Positions 53,602-63,955 of a stretch of DNA of 64,000 bases are shown here, one piece after another; the stretch's first letter is position 1, and every line of letters begins with the position of its first letter. The stretch covers positions 496,001-560,000 of the forward strand of contig NZ_OW659496.1 of assembly GCF_940143175.1 (NCBI RefSeq), read 5' to 3'. The stretch is from Erysipelothrix amsterdamensis. Its GTDB lineage: Bacteria; Bacillota_I; Bacilli_A; Erysipelotrichales; Erysipelotrichaceae. The notes below the pieces were generated by a model, which had not been told where the DNA came from, did not search any database, and saw nothing but the letters and a program-made list of their open reading frames with translations. A program made the position numbers and the translations under genes.

Positions 53602-54528
53602 ATGCGTGTTATGTTTATGGGAACAACACATTTTTCATGTGTTGTGTTACAACAATTATTAGATGATGGTTATGATGTCGTTGCGGTGGTAACGCAACCG
53701 GATCGACCTTTTGGTCGCAAGAAGGTACTAAAAGCGCCACCAGTTAAAGAATTAGCAATCGAGCATCAAATTCCAGTAATTCAACCAGTAAAAATTAAAG
53801 AATCAATTGATGATGTTCTAGCGTTTAAACCTGATTTAGTGGTTACTTGTGCCTATGGTCAAATTGTACCGAAAGCAATACTCGACTATCCAAAATTTCT
53901 TTGCTTGAATGTTCATGCTTCATTGCTTCCAAAATTTAGAGGCGGAGCACCGATACATTGGTCAATTATTCGTGGTGAAAAAGAGACGGGTGTAACGTTG
54001 ATGCGAATGGATGTGGGTATGGACAGCGGTGATATGCTTTCATCTCGCAGTGTATCAATTGAAGATCAAGATATGATGGGTGATGTAGAGGCTAAATTAA
54101 TGGAAGCTTCTAAAGTGCTTATTCGTGAGGATTTAAAATCTTATTTAGAAGGTAAGTTATCGTTTGTACCTCAAGATAAAGATCTTGTGACACTTGCTTA
54201 TACGATTCAACGTGATGATGAGTTCGTTTCATTTATGAGACCTGTTACAGATGTCTACAATCATATTCGTGGTCTTATTCCATGGCCTGTTGGATATGGT
54301 GTCGTGGAAGGAATGAATGTTAAGTTTCATGGTGTGACCATGTGTAGTTCAACGCATGCTTATGAACCAGGGGAAGTTGTATCAGTCGATGAAGATGGAC
54401 TTACAATTGCTTGTATCGGAGGTACCGTTACTATTTCTCTGATACAACCAGCAGGAAAACCGGTAACGTCTGCACATGATTTCGCAAACGGACTTGGTCG
54501 AAATTGGAAGGGGAAACGATTTGAATGA
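53602..54528 (+). CDS. fmt: Methionyl-tRNA formyltransferase
   Basis: 308 aa. N-terminal formyltransferase fold with MRVMFMGTTHFS, NVHASLLPKFRGGAPIHW (~105-122, catalytic Asn-His) and the Asp in MDVGMDSGD (~141-149); C-terminal OB-fold tRNA-binding domain (~205-308). AGGATGTG precedes ATG 53602. It overlaps the following membrane gene by 4 nt. Confidence 0.95.
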   Translation: MRVMFMGTTHFSCVVLQQLLDDGYDVVAVVTQPDRPFGRKKVLKAPPVKELAIEHQIPVIQPVKIKESIDDVLAFKPDLVVTCAYGQIVPKAILDYPKFLCLNVHASLLPKFRGGAPIHWSIIRGEKETGVTLMRMDVGMDSGDMLSSRSVSIEDQDMMGDVEAKLMEASKVLIREDLKSYLEGKLSFVPQDKDLVTLAYTIQRDDEFVSFMRPVTDVYNHIRGLIPWPVGYGVVEGMNVKFHGVTMCSSTHAYEPGEVVSVDEDGLTIACIGGTVTISLIQPAGKPVTSAHDFANGLGRNWKGKRFE

Positions 54529-55037
54529 GAGAAAACTATGAAATAAAACGTACCCAAACTTTAGTCATGATCGGAATTGTTACAGGGCTTATTGCGACCG
54601 TAACATTAATCATTAAGATTCCTTCCGCAACTGGAGGGTATCTCAACTTGAGTGATTTTGTTATCATGGTCTCTCCAATAATGCTTCCACTTGGTGGTGC
54701 GATTTTCGCGGCAGGGGTGGGTTGTGCGCTTGCTGATATTGCAGGAGGCTATGCAGTCTACGCGATTTTCTCGCTTTTTATTAAAGCTGGAGAAGTTATA
54801 ATTATTAAGCTTTTAGAACGCTATCTAGACACACGTCAACGATGGATTCCATTTTCACTTGCTGCACTGTGGATGATGACGATGTATGGGTTTGTTGCGG
54901 TTTTCTTAACAAAGAGCTGGCCATCATTTTTTGTGGCATTAAAAGGCGATTTGTTCCAAGGTGTTTTCGCAGTCATATTGGCGACAATTTTTTATCCAAG
55001 ATTACAAAAACTAATGAAATATTTAAGAGGTAACTAA
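54525..55037 (+). CDS. ECF-type transporter S-component-like membrane protein
   Basis: 170 aa with five to six hydrophobic helices. The pattern VMIGIVTGLIATVTLIIKIP, GYLNLSDFVIMVSPIMLPLGGAIFAAGVGCALADIAGG resembles vitamin-binding S components (ThiT/HmpT/PdxU-like), including the LNLSD... and ADIAGG segments. Substrate is unknown; no energising EcfAT genes are in the window. It overlaps fmt (GAATGAG) and is followed immediately by lepA. Confidence 0.75.
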   Translation: MRENYEIKRTQTLVMIGIVTGLIATVTLIIKIPSATGGYLNLSDFVIMVSPIMLPLGGAIFAAGVGCALADIAGGYAVYAIFSLFIKAGEVIIIKLLERYLDTRQRWIPFSLAALWMMTMYGFVAVFLTKSWPSFFVALKGDLFQGVFAVILATIFYPRLQKLMKYLRGN

Positions 55038-56840
55038 ATGAATCAAAAAAATATTCGAAATTTTTCAATTATCGCTCATATTGACCATGGAAAATCAACA
55101 TTAGCGGATCGTATTTTAGAACAAACGCATACTGTTGCTCATCGAGACATGCAAGCACAACTTCTGGATCAATTAGATCTTGAACGTGAGCGCGGCATTA
55201 CAATTAAGTTAAATGCGGTACAACTTGCTTATCAGGCAAATGATGGCCAAGAGTATATTTTCCATTTAATTGATACTCCAGGTCACGTTGACTTTACCTA
55301 CGAAGTGTCTCGATCACTTGCAGCGTGTGAAGGTGCCATTTTGATTGTGGATGCAACACAAGGTATTCAAGCACAGACGCTTGCGAATGCATATCTTGCA
55401 ATTGAGAATGATCTTGAAATTATGGTTGTTATCAATAAAGTTGATTTGCCATCAGCAGATCCAGAACGTGTGAAGCGTGAAATTGAAGATGTTCTCGGAA
55501 TTGATGCAAGCAACGCACCATTAATCAGTGCGAAAACAGGTCTAAATATTGACCAAGTGCTTGAAGGTATTGTTGCGCAAATTCCTGCACCGCAAGGTGA
55601 TGTTGAAGCGCCACTTCAAGCTCTAGTCTTTGACTCAATTTACGATTCTTATCGTGGTGTAATTGCATTTGTAAACATTAAACAAGGTCAAGTTAAAGTT
55701 GGCGATGAGATTAAGTTTATGGCTTCAGGCGCAGTGTTTGAGGTTACTGAGTTAGGTGTACGTACACCTACTGAAATTAAAAAAGATAAACTTGTAACAG
55801 GTGAAGTTGGTTGGATTAGCGCAAGCATCAAATCAATTAAAGAAATTGGTGTAGGGGATACAATTACCTTGGCTGATAATCCAGCAGCCGAAGCGTTACC
55901 GGGTTATCGTAAATTAAACCCGATGGTTTATTGTGGACTTTATCCAATTGATAGTAAACGTTATACGGATTTGAGAGAAGCTTTGGAAAAAATGCAACTC
56001 AATGATTCTTCTCTTGTTTTTGAACCTGAAACATCACAAGCACTTGGCTTCGGATTCCGTTGTGGATTCCTTGGGTTGCTTCATATGGATGTTATCCAAG
56101 AACGATTGGAACGTGAATATCAATTTGATTTAATCGCAACAGCACCTTCGGTTGAATTCCATGTTTTCCTTACAAATGGGGAAATGTTAAAGCTGGATAA
56201 TCCATCAAAAATGCCGATTTCAAATGTTATTGATCATGTTGAAGAGCCATTTGTAGAAGCGCAAATTATGGTGCCATCCGAGTATGTGGGTGCTGTTATG
56301 GAACTTTGTCAAAATAAACGTGGTATTTATGTTGATATGCAAACGATTGATGGTACACGCATGAACATTGTTTACCATCTACCACTTGTGGAAATTGTGT
56401 TCGATTTCTTTGATCGACTCAAATCAACAACACGTGGCTATGCATCGTTTGATTACGATTTTATCGGCTACCAACAATCTAATCTTGTGAAAATGGACAT
56501 TCTTCTTAATGGAGAAATTGTCGATGCTCTTTCCACAATCGTGCATCGTGACTTCGCATTTAATCGCGGAAAAGCGATTACTGAAAAGCTTAGAACATTG
56601 ATACCAAGACAACAATTTGAAGTTCCGATTCAAGCTGCGATTAACCAAAAGGTTATTGCTCGTTCTACCATTAAAGCACTTCGTAAAAACGTTATTGCGA
56701 AATGTTATGGTGGTGATATTTCTCGTAAGAAAAAACTTTTAGAGAAACAAAAAGAAGGTAAGAAACGCATGAAACAAGTAGGTTCTGTGGAAATACCTCA
56801 AGAGGCATTCATGTCTGTTCTATCAATGGATGATGAATAG
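55038..56840 (+). CDS. lepA: Elongation factor 4 (LepA) GTPase
   Basis: 600 aa. G1 [10 protein letters not shown]2 [10 protein letters not shown]3 DTPGHVDF, G4 NKVDLP, G5 SAKTG; then EF-G-like domains II, III and V, and the LepA-specific C-terminal domain ([21 protein letters not shown]...[24 protein letters not shown]). It remodels stalled or misplaced ribosomes. ATG directly follows the previous stop. The end overlaps the MazG-like gene. Confidence 0.96.
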   Translation: MNQKNIRNFSIIAHIDHGKSTLADRILEQTHTVAHRDMQAQLLDQLDLERERGITIKLNAVQLAYQANDGQEYIFHLIDTPGHVDFTYEVSRSLAACEGAILIVDATQGIQAQTLANAYLAIENDLEIMVVINKVDLPSADPERVKREIEDVLGIDASNAPLISAKTGLNIDQVLEGIVAQIPAPQGDVEAPLQALVFDSIYDSYRGVIAFVNIKQGQVKVGDEIKFMASGAVFEVTELGVRTPTEIKKDKLVTGEVGWISASIKSIKEIGVGDTITLADNPAAEALPGYRKLNPMVYCGLYPIDSKRYTDLREALEKMQLNDSSLVFEPETSQALGFGFRCGFLGLLHMDVIQERLEREYQFDLIATAPSVEFHVFLTNGEMLKLDNPSKMPISNVIDHVEEPFVEAQIMVPSEYVGAVMELCQNKRGIYVDMQTIDGTRMNIVYHLPLVEIVFDFFDRLKSTTRGYASFDYDFIGYQQSNLVKMDILLNGEIVDALSTIVHRDFAFNRGKAITEKLRTLIPRQQFEVPIQAAINQKVIARSTIKALRKNVIAKCYGGDISRKKKLLEKQKEGKKRMKQVGSVEIPQEAFMSVLSMDDE

Positions 56841-57093
56841 TCACGTTTATAATCGCATCCAAGCGATGCGTAAACATTTTGGATGGGATAAAACAGACAC
56901 CATCGAATTTATGACTGCGTGTGTCGTTGAAGAAGCACTCGAACTCAAAGAGAGTTTGGATGATGAAGAGAATTTCAAGAAAGAAATTGCGGATGTTTTA
57001 ATGTATACGATTTCGATTTGCTTGGATCGAGACTATGATATTGAAGCGTTAATCAACGATAAAATTGATGAGGTGATGAAACGTGAGTACTAA
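56830..57093 (+). CDS. MazG-like nucleotide pyrophosphohydrolase
   Basis: 87 aa, single all-alpha NTP-PPase domain. The EExxE...ExxD metal site is visible as [10 protein letters not shown]...[11 protein letters not shown] (~32-62). Such proteins hydrolyse non-canonical or excess NTPs. Start is ATG 56830 or 56833, inside the lepA end; the stop overlaps the hemW start by 11 nt, so lepA-mazG-hemW are tightly packed. The exact substrate is not predictable. Confidence 0.85.
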   Translation: MMNSHVYNRIQAMRKHFGWDKTDTIEFMTACVVEEALELKESLDDEENFKKEIADVLMYTISICLDRDYDIEALINDKIDEVMKREY

Positions 57094-58183
57094 AGCACTT
57101 TATGTCCATATCCCATTTTGTGATCATATTTGTGGGTATTGTGATTTTACGCGGTTTCACTACGCGCGACAAATTTCTGATCAATTTATGATTCGCTTGA
57201 TCCAACAAATTAATACTTTACCAGGAGATTTGAAGACAATCTATGTTGGTGGCGGTACACCAACTTCTCTTGAAAATGATCAGTTAGAGGCATTACTTAA
57301 GGCCTTGAAACCGAAATTAGCGGATGAATACGAATGGACCTTTGAAGGTAACCCAGAAAATCTTACTGAGGAAAACGTACAGATGCTTCATGACTACGGT
57401 GTAAACAGAATGAGTTTGGGTGTTCAAACAACTCATGATGACTTACTTGAGAAAATTGGGAGACATCATAAATTCTATGATGTTGAAGTGGGTGTTAAGC
57501 TTTTACGAAAGATTGGTATTGAAAACATATCTTTAGACTTAATGTATGGACTGCCAGGACAATCCTTGGAAAGTTTTGAATCATCCATGCGTGATGTTAT
57601 CGCCCTAAAACCTGATCATGTATCCATCTATGCTTTAACCGTTGAACCCAATTCGTTATTTGGAAGACGTGGTATTCAACCGGTACCGATTGAACTTGAA
57701 ACAGAAATGTTTCTTTCTTGCATTCAATTAATGGAAAGTGCGGGCTATGAACAGTACGAAATTTCAAACTTCGCTCTACCCGGATCAAGAAGTCAACATA
57801 ACCAAGTCTATTGGCGCTATGAAGATTTTTATGCGCTTGGGCCTGGATCAAGTTTAAAACATAATCATCAACGTAAAACATGGACGACAAAGCTTGGAAT
57901 GTACCTCAAAGAGGATGCCTACCATGAAGTCATCGACTTAACGCTTGAAGATGAAATGTTTGAGTTTATGATGATGGGACTTCGTCTTAAAGATGGCGTA
58001 GCCTATTCAAGATTTCAAGAACGTTTCGGAGTGGCATTGGAGGATGTCTTCGCAGATGCCATTTCAGAAGGTGTTTCGCGAAAACTTCTCTACAAATCAG
58101 ATGATGTTTTAAAAACTACTTTTGAAGGGTTTGTAATGTTAGATGATACATTACTGCCTTTTATGTCAATTTTAAATGATTAA
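57083..58183 (+). CDS. hemW: HemW-type radical SAM protein (heme chaperone)
   Basis: 366 aa. Radical SAM cluster motif CDHICGYCDF (CxxxCxxC) at ~13-22, SAM-binding YVGGGTPT (~54), PENL (~93), RMSLGVQT (~112) and the C-terminal HemN_C-like domain. It lacks the extra N-terminal Cys/Arg features of true HemN oxidases, so HemW, which transfers heme to target proteins, fits better. Start is GTG 57083, within the MazG-like gene. Confidence 0.9.
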   Translation: MSTKALYVHIPFCDHICGYCDFTRFHYARQISDQFMIRLIQQINTLPGDLKTIYVGGGTPTSLENDQLEALLKALKPKLADEYEWTFEGNPENLTEENVQMLHDYGVNRMSLGVQTTHDDLLEKIGRHHKFYDVEVGVKLLRKIGIENISLDLMYGLPGQSLESFESSMRDVIALKPDHVSIYALTVEPNSLFGRRGIQPVPIELETEMFLSCIQLMESAGYEQYEISNFALPGSRSQHNQVYWRYEDFYALGPGSSLKHNHQRKTWTTKLGMYLKEDAYHEVIDLTLEDEMFEFMMMGLRLKDGVAYSRFQERFGVALEDVFADAISEGVSRKLLYKSDDVLKTTFEGFVMLDDTLLPFMSILND

Positions 58184-58230
58184 AAAAACCTGTATGATTC
58201 CACCAATTTGGAATTTATACAGGTTTTTTA
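58182..58230. terminator. Bidirectional terminator between hemW and the small membrane gene
   Basis: AAAAAACCTGTAT and ATTCCA pair with TGGAAT and ATACAGGTTTTTT; convergent genes on each side. Confidence 0.85.
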
Positions 58231-58521
58231 TAAAGATACTAACACCAATACAATCGCAACAGCGATTAGCATAAGACACATACTGAGTCCAATCCATATA
58301 AGTTTCAAAAATTTTAATTCAAGTGCGTTTACACGCTTTGAAAGATGTTTATAAAGTCCAAACAGTAATGCATTTAGGCTACAAACCAATAGAATAACAA
58401 GTAAACTTATATTCATTGGAGTGAACTGTTCTTGTTTTAGATAAATATACACAAAGGCAATGAATGATAAAATTGCGGCTGTGATCAATACTAGAGTATT
58501 TCGATTACCTTTAAGCTTCAT
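58228..58521 (-). CDS. Small membrane protein, 97 aa, unknown
   Basis: Three predicted membrane helices (~10-27, ~37-57 and ~73-95) separated by short basic loops. I do not recognise the family. Its ATG overlaps the stop of the upstream dehydrogenase gene by one base, so it is the second gene of a two-gene operon, and it ends at a bidirectional terminator. Confidence 0.65.
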   Translation of the reverse strand: MKLKGNRNTLVLITAAILSFIAFVYIYLKQEQFTPMNISLLVILLVCSLNALLFGLYKHLSKRVNALELKFLKLIWIGLSMCLMLIAVAIVLVLVSL

Positions 58522-59372
58522 TATAATTGTTTAATATAATAATCGATAATGGCTTGTGTACCCATCTCGTCATACCCATTCTTACTTAGGGTTTCGTATA
58601 TTTTACATACACTTTCCACAACTGGAAGGTATAAATTCTCTTTTTCATCCATCACAAGTTTTAAATCTTTGAGGAAATGTTTTAGATAAAATCCAGGTTC
58701 AAAGTCTTTTGAAATCATTTTAGGACCATTATTTGCAGCTTGCCATGAGGAAGCAGATCCACCGGTAATAACATTAAGCATGGTAGTCATATCGATCTGA
58801 TGATGGTGTGCATAGTGTAATGCTTCTGCAGTACCCGCTAGAGCTCCTGCAATCGCTGTTTGATTTGCAAGTTTCGCATGTTGTCCATTACCATGTTTAC
58901 CCATATAATTAATTGTTTTACCCATTACATTTAGAAGGGGTAAAACGTCATCAAAATCCGACTGTTCTCCACCCACCATGATTGAGAGTGTTGCATTTAT
59001 TGCGCCTAAGTCTCCACCGGTGACGGGTGCATCAAGCATTCTGAATCCGTGTTCTTTTGCATCTCTTGCCAATGATTTCGCAAGTGAAGGTGATGATGTT
59101 GTCATATCCACCAAGAGACAACCTGGTTTCGCATGGTTCATGACTTCTTCAAAAACATCCTTTACATCACTTGGATACCCAACAATCGCAAAAACAACAT
59201 CTGCATCATGCACTACTTCTTCAATCGTTTTACAGGCAGTTACCATGGGTTCCATTAGTTTAGCTTTTGAGAATGTTCGATTGTAAACTGAAACTGAATA
59301 ACCCGCTTTAGCCAAATGCTCCGCCATGGGTTTTCCCATGACTCCTGTACCAATCCACGCTATTTTTTTCAT
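58521..59372 (-). CDS. Beta-hydroxyacid dehydrogenase (3-hydroxyisobutyrate / tartronate semialdehyde reductase family)
   Basis: 283 aa. NAD(P)-binding GTGVMGKPMAEHL (~8-20) and VYNRTFSKA; substrate motif DAPVTGGDLGA (~115-125); catalytic Lys in HAKLANQTAIAG (~166-177); GSASSWQ and DLKLVMDE late. Enzymes of this family reduce or oxidise small beta-hydroxyacids such as tartronate semialdehyde, 3-hydroxyisobutyrate or succinic semialdehyde; which applies is unknown. AAGGAGGG precedes the ATG. Confidence 0.88.
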   Translation of the reverse strand: MKKIAWIGTGVMGKPMAEHLAKAGYSVSVYNRTFSKAKLMEPMVTACKTIEEVVHDADVVFAIVGYPSDVKDVFEEVMNHAKPGCLLVDMTTSSPSLAKSLARDAKEHGFRMLDAPVTGGDLGAINATLSIMVGGEQSDFDDVLPLLNVMGKTINYMGKHGNGQHAKLANQTAIAGALAGTAEALHYAHHHQIDMTTMLNVITGGSASSWQAANNGPKMISKDFEPGFYLKHFLKDLKLVMDEKENLYLPVVESVCKIYETLSKNGYDEMGTQAIIDYYIKQL

Positions 59373-59410
59373 ATATATACCCTCCTTAAGTACCCTTAAT
59401 TATACCATGC

Positions 59411-59422
59411 TTGTGCTATAAT
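59411..59422 (+). promoter_or_regulatory. Extended -10 promoter of the secreted unknown gene
   Basis: TTGTGC followed by TATAAT at 59417-59422 gives TGC-TATAAT, an extended -10, 20 nt before the ATG. Confidence 0.5.
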
Positions 59423-59441
59423 AATAAAAAAAGGGGGAACT

Positions 59442-59972
59442 ATGAAATATAAAACGATGTTTTTGGGGCTTGTTGTGGTGGTTGCATTCGGAATCATGAT
59501 TCAAGTGATGAATCCAAGCGCTGATCTTGTGCTTACCAAATACAATACCCTCGTTCTTTCAAAACGCCTTCAGACTCAAGATTTTCAATTAAATCGTGTT
59601 TTGATTCGTGATGGTACGATTGTTGAGAATAAAGTATTATTAAATCAAAATCGTCTTCAAGAAGAAAATGGTGGCGAAATACGACTCAATACGATTCAGT
59701 TTGAGTTATTGCCTGATAAGGTTGTTTTGGCGCTTGAGATGGCAAATAAGCGGGTTGTAACCGTCGAAGAACGAATTGATATCTCATTGGGTCCCAATTT
59801 ATTTCTATTGAATGACAGCCTTGAAAGACTTGAATTTGGAGAGACGTATCTTCTTGCGTACGCTTCACAATCCATCTATCCTGATAGTATGACCCTAAGT
59901 GATCTATATACGCAGATCACAAATAATTCAAACATGGATGAATTTCTTGTTCTAACACTTCAATTTATTTAG
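59442..59972 (+). CDS. Hypothetical membrane-anchored extracytoplasmic protein
   Basis: 176 aa: short N-terminal hydrophobic segment (~5-25, MFLGLVVVVAFGIMIQV) then a polar, beta-rich domain with no cysteine and no cell-wall sorting motif. It looks like a secreted or membrane-anchored protein, but I do not recognise the family. AAGGGGGAA precedes the ATG. Located between a divergent dehydrogenase operon and rpsO. Confidence 0.6.
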   Translation: MKYKTMFLGLVVVVAFGIMIQVMNPSADLVLTKYNTLVLSKRLQTQDFQLNRVLIRDGTIVENKVLLNQNRLQEENGGEIRLNTIQFELLPDKVVLALEMANKRVVTVEERIDISLGPNLFLLNDSLERLEFGETYLLAYASQSIYPDSMTLSDLYTQITNNSNMDEFLVLTLQFI

Positions 59973-60017
59973 AAGTAAGCTGTATGATATATAAACGAGT
60001 GGATAAAGACGTCGTTA

Positions 60018-60159
60018 TATAATCTTGGACAAGGCGGTAAGGAATTTAACTTGCCTAACAGACATCAGTATGTTATTATTTATAGGCTTTATGACTGGGA
60101 TATCCGTTTCCTCGACGATACTCTCGGTGATGAAGGTCTGAAAACAGGAGGATACATAC
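60018..60159 (+). promoter_or_regulatory. rpsO 5' leader, candidate S15 autoregulatory RNA
   Basis: From TATAAT (60018-60023) the leader runs ~130 nt with several pairings: AGGC...GCCT around 60032-60057 and CAGT...ACTG around 60067-60100. A TCCTC (60112) can pair with the rpsO Shine-Dalgarno region AGGAGGA. Long leaders that bind S15 are known in other bacteria with unrelated structures; this one I do not recognise as a specific known class. Confidence 0.4.
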
Positions 60160-60426
60160 ATGTTATCAAAATCAGAAAAACAAGCAATCATGACTCAATA
60201 TGCACGTCATGAAGGCGATACAGGTTCAGCAGAAGTTCAAGTAGCTGTTCTTACAGCAGAAATCAACTTGCTTACAGAACACATGAAAGAACACAAAAAA
60301 GATTTCCACTCAAACCGTGGTCTTCTTAAAAAAGTTGGACGTCGTCGTAATTTATTAACTTACCTACGTAACGAAGACATTAACCGTTACCGTGAATTAA
60401 TCACAAGCCTAGGATTAAGAAAATAA
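60160..60426 (+). CDS. rpsO: 30S ribosomal protein S15
   Basis: 88 aa. The core [23 protein letters not shown] and [25 protein letters not shown] is the family signature. It binds the central domain of 16S rRNA. AGGAGG precedes the ATG. The next gene is pnp, the conserved order, but a terminator lies between them. Confidence 0.97.
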   Translation: MLSKSEKQAIMTQYARHEGDTGSAEVQVAVLTAEINLLTEHMKEHKKDFHSNRGLLKKVGRRRNLLTYLRNEDINRYRELITSLGLRK

Positions 60427-60437
60427 TAAAAAACATC

Positions 60438-60462
60438 AAAAGGAGCAGTTGCTCCTTTTTTG
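60438..60462 (+). terminator. Terminator between rpsO and pnp
   Basis: AAAAGGAGC-AGTT-GCTCCTTTT plus T; readthrough into pnp is possible. Confidence 0.8.
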
Positions 60463-60518
60463 TTATATCAAATACGTATAGAATGTGTTAAAATTGAATA
60501 AGATATTGAGGTGAATCT

Positions 60519-62657
60519 ATGAACAAGAGAGTATTTGAACTAGATTTTTGTGGAAAAAATCTAAAAGTTGAAACGGGAGAATTAGCGAAACAGGCTGGTG
60601 GGTCTGTTTTAGTGCGTTATGAAGATACTGTAGTATTATCAGCTGCAACTGCAAGTAAGAAAGCGAAAGATATCGATTTCTTCCCACTAACAGTTACATA
60701 TGAAGAAAAATTATATTCAGTTGGTAAGATTCCAGGTGGATTTTTACGTCGTGAAGGGCGTCCAAGTGAACATGCAACATTAACATCACGTTTAATTGAT
60801 CGTACAATTCGTCCATTGTTTGCGGAAGGATTCCGTAATGAAGTACAAGTTGTAAATACAGTATTATCTGTTGATCAAGACAGCGCACCCGATATGGCTG
60901 CAATGTTTGGAGCATCTTTATCTTTAATGGTATCCGATATTCCATTTGAAGGTCCTATTGCGGGAGTTACAGTAGGTTATATTGATGAAACATTTGTAAT
61001 TAATCCAACCCTTGAAGAACAAGCAAAATCAAAAATGCATTTGATTGTTGCAGGTACTAAAGATGCTATTAATATGGTTGAAGCAGGTGCGGAAGAAGTT
61101 TCTGAAGAACTTATGCTTGAAGCGATGTTATTTGGTCATGAATGGATCAAACGATTGTGTGCATTCCAAATTGAAATTGCTCAAGAAGTAGCGAAAGAAA
61201 AAATGGAAGTTACGCTTTATGAAGTACCTTCTGAAATCGTTGAAGAAGTAGAAGCACTTGTAGGTAAAGACTTACGTGAAGCAGTCGCAATCCATGAAAA
61301 ACTAAAACGTTATGGCATGATTGATGAACTTGAAGAAAAAGCTGTATTACATTTTGAAGCGAAATCATATGAAACAGAATCTGAAAAACATAAAACAGTG
61401 AAGTACGTAAAAGAAGTAACACACGGCATGGTTGCGGATGAAGTCCGTCGACTCATTTCGATTGAAAAAATTCGTCCAGATGGTCGTGGTGTTGATGAAG
61501 TACGTCCATTAAATGTTCAAATTGATTTATTAAGTCGTGTACACGGTAGTGGACTCTTTACACGCGGTGAAACTCAAGTACTCTCTGTTTGTACATTAGG
61601 TGCAATGGCAGATACTCAAATAATTGATGACTTATCCGATGTGGATTCAAAACGTTTCTTACATCATTATAATTTCCCACCATACAGTGTTGGTGAAACA
61701 GGCCGTATGGGTGCACCAGGACGTCGTGAAATTGGACATGGCGCTTTAGGTGAACGTGCTTTATCCTATGTAATTCCATCTGAAGAGGAATTCCCATATA
61801 CAATTCGTTTAGTAGCGGAAGTTTTAGAATCAAACGGTTCTTCTTCACAAGCAAGTATTTGTGCAGGTTCATTAGCACTTATGGCAGCAGGTGTTCCAGT
61901 AAAAGCTGCAGTGAGTGGTATTGCTATGGGTCTTGTTCAATACGGAGATGATTATACAATCCTTACAGATATTCAAGGAATGGAAGATCATTTCGGTGAT
62001 ATGGACTTTAAAGTAGCTGGAACTAAAAAAGGGATTACAGCCCTACAAATGGATATTAAGATTAAAGGCTTATCCGAAGACATTTTACGCGAAGCATTAG
62101 CACAAGCGAAAACAGGTCGTGCGGAAATGATGGCTGCGATGGATGAAGTAATTTCAGAACCTCGTACCTTTGTTGGTGAATATGCACCTAAGATTGCGCA
62201 AATGAACATCAAACCGGACAAAATCCGTGACGTTATTGGTGCAGGTGGAAAAATCATTAACCAAATCATTGAAGAATGCAACGATGTTAAGATTGATATT
62301 GAAGATGACGGTCGTGTTGTAATTTACCATACAGATCAAGCGTCAATTGACAAAGCGAAAGCAATGATTGAAAATATCGTTCGTGTAGCTGCTGTTGGAG
62401 AAATTTACGATGCGAAAGTAGTACGTATTGAAAAATTCGGAGCATTCGTAAATCTATTCCAAGGTACTGATGCACTCTTACACGTTTCTAAGATGGATCA
62501 TAACCGTGTTGAAAAACCAGAAGATGTCGTTAAATTAGGAGACATCGTTAAAGTTAAGGTTATGGAAATTGATGAAAAGGGACGCGTAAACGTATCCCGT
62601 AAAGCATTATTACCAAAACCAGAAGTTAAAAAAGAAGATGTAAAGTCTGCTGAATAA
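60519..62657 (+). CDS. pnp: Polyribonucleotide nucleotidyltransferase (PNPase)
   Basis: 712 aa phosphorolytic 3'-5' exoribonuclease of the RNA degradosome. Two RNase PH domains (~10-225 and ~310-540; [27 protein letters not shown], and the catalytic site region GQTQVLS-like [12 protein letters not shown] and FMDFKVAGT-like [22 protein letters not shown]), an all-alpha linker, a KH domain (~555-620, [17 protein letters not shown]) and an S1 domain (~625-695, [20 protein letters not shown]). Full length. ATG at 60519 follows GAGGTGAA. Confidence 0.97.
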   Translation: MNKRVFELDFCGKNLKVETGELAKQAGGSVLVRYEDTVVLSAATASKKAKDIDFFPLTVTYEEKLYSVGKIPGGFLRREGRPSEHATLTSRLIDRTIRPLFAEGFRNEVQVVNTVLSVDQDSAPDMAAMFGASLSLMVSDIPFEGPIAGVTVGYIDETFVINPTLEEQAKSKMHLIVAGTKDAINMVEAGAEEVSEELMLEAMLFGHEWIKRLCAFQIEIAQEVAKEKMEVTLYEVPSEIVEEVEALVGKDLREAVAIHEKLKRYGMIDELEEKAVLHFEAKSYETESEKHKTVKYVKEVTHGMVADEVRRLISIEKIRPDGRGVDEVRPLNVQIDLLSRVHGSGLFTRGETQVLSVCTLGAMADTQIIDDLSDVDSKRFLHHYNFPPYSVGETGRMGAPGRREIGHGALGERALSYVIPSEEEFPYTIRLVAEVLESNGSSSQASICAGSLALMAAGVPVKAAVSGIAMGLVQYGDDYTILTDIQGMEDHFGDMDFKVAGTKKGITALQMDIKIKGLSEDILREALAQAKTGRAEMMAAMDEVISEPRTFVGEYAPKIAQMNIKPDKIRDVIGAGGKIINQIIEECNDVKIDIEDDGRVVIYHTDQASIDKAKAMIENIVRVAAVGEIYDAKVVRIEKFGAFVNLFQGTDALLHVSKMDHNRVEKPEDVVKLGDIVKVKVMEIDEKGRVNVSRKALLPKPEVKKEDVKSAE

Positions 62658-62667
62658 TGAATTAAAG

Positions 62668-62706
62668 TTAAAAAAACATCAATCACAAGGATTGATGTTT
62701 TTTTTG
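62668..62706. terminator. Bidirectional terminator between pnp and the LLM oxidoreductase gene
   Basis: AAAAAACATCAATC-ACAAG-GATTGATGTTTTTT; convergent genes. Confidence 0.9.
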
Positions 62707-63756
62707 TTATTTATCTTTAAAGTATTCACGAACCGCAGGAGCTACTTGAGTTCCAAACAATTCAATTGCGTGCATAACGTCTTCATGTTCCATGGAACCA
62801 ATTGGTAAATGGAGCATGAATCGGTTAAGACCGAGATCTTCAATCATTTTGATGAGTTTGGTTGTTACTTCTTCAGGACTACCTACAAACATCGCGCCAC
62901 CGGGTCCAGTTGCGATATCAAAATCTTGACGTCGATAATTTTGAACCCAATTTGAGCGGTCTTTCGCAATCTGTTCGATCAGCAATTTAGTTGGATAGAA
63001 GTATTTATCTTTTGCTTCTTGTGACGTATCTGCAATAAATCCCCACGAATGTGCGGCAACTTGCATTTGGTCTTTAGGGTATCCCATTTGTTTTCCAATT
63101 GCGTGATAGGCTTCGATGAGTGATTTAAAACGCAAGGGATTTCCACCTATGATTGCATAGGTAATCGGCAATCCTTGGCGGGCAATGTTAACGGTTGATT
63201 CCACATTTCCCCCTGTTGCGACCCAGATTGGGAGCTTTTCTTGTACAGAACGGGGGTAGATACCTGTATTATCAAGAGATTGGGTATGATTACCTTCCCA
63301 AGTAACTGTTTCATTTTCAACGATAGTACGAAGCATCTGTAGTTTTTCCGTAAATAAAGCTTCATAGTTCTTTAAATCGTAGCCAAACAGTGGAAAGGAC
63401 TCTGTAAAGGAACCACGTCCTACCATCATCTCCGCACGACCGTTTGATAAAGCGTCGATCGTTGCGTATTGTTGGTACGCGCGTACTGGGTCAATGGATG
63501 AAAGAACAGTAACTGCAGAGCTCAAACGAATGTGTTTCGTATTTACGGCACCCGCAGCAAGAATAATTTCAGGTGCAGAAACTGCAAAATCAGCTCGATG
63601 GTGTTCCCCAATTCCATAAATATCAAGCCCTACGCGATCCGCAAGTTCAATTTCTTTTACGAGTTGACGAATACGTTCAGCATGAGAAGGGGCTATGCCT
63701 GTATTTTCAAGTGGTGTTGTTTCACCAAAGGTACTGATACCTAATTCAATTTTCAT
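62707..63756 (-). CDS. LLM class flavin-dependent oxidoreductase (bacterial luciferase-like)
   Basis: 349 aa TIM-barrel flavoprotein. FGETTPLENTG at the N-terminus, GLDIYGIGEHHRADFAVSAPEIILAAGA (~44-70), IRLSSAVTVLSS, GRAEMMVGRGSFTESFPLFG (~105-124) and PIWVATGGN are shared by MupA/Atu2307-type LLM proteins. These use FMNH2 and O2, but the natural substrate is unknown for most. AAAGGAG precedes the ATG. Convergent with pnp. Confidence 0.88.
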   Translation of the reverse strand: MKIELGISTFGETTPLENTGIAPSHAERIRQLVKEIELADRVGLDIYGIGEHHRADFAVSAPEIILAAGAVNTKHIRLSSAVTVLSSIDPVRAYQQYATIDALSNGRAEMMVGRGSFTESFPLFGYDLKNYEALFTEKLQMLRTIVENETVTWEGNHTQSLDNTGIYPRSVQEKLPIWVATGGNVESTVNIARQGLPITYAIIGGNPLRFKSLIEAYHAIGKQMGYPKDQMQVAAHSWGFIADTSQEAKDKYFYPTKLLIEQIAKDRSNWVQNYRRQDFDIATGPGGAMFVGSPEEVTTKLIKMIEDLGLNRFMLHLPIGSMEHEDVMHAIELFGTQVAPAVREYFKDK

Positions 63757-63881
63757 GGTAATTACTCCTTTTCTAAATATTGAAATACTTTTGAAGTCAT
63801 AGAAAGCATTTTTTGAAATACGAATTTAAAATTACCTTATATGATCTAATTTGATTATATACTATGTAAATTATTCTTTTC

Positions 63882-63909
63882 AATGAGGATGACTTAGCGG
63901 TGCCTCATT
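63882..63909. repeat. Inverted repeat upstream of the LLM oxidoreductase gene
   Basis: AATGAGG-N14-CCTCATT between the LLM gene and the right-hand terminator. Too loose a loop to be a terminator by itself; the rest of the 200-nt gap is AT-rich and shows nothing else clear. Confidence 0.3.
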
Positions 63910-63910
63910 A

Positions 63911-63955
63911 AAATAAAAAGTATTGATGTGTTGTGCATCAATACTTTGTTTATTT
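63911..63955 (-). terminator. Terminator of the gene entering from the right edge
   Basis: AAAGTATTGATG-N7-CATCAATACTTT; on the minus strand the stem is followed by TTTTATTTTA, just after a stop codon at 63956-63958. Confidence 0.75.
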
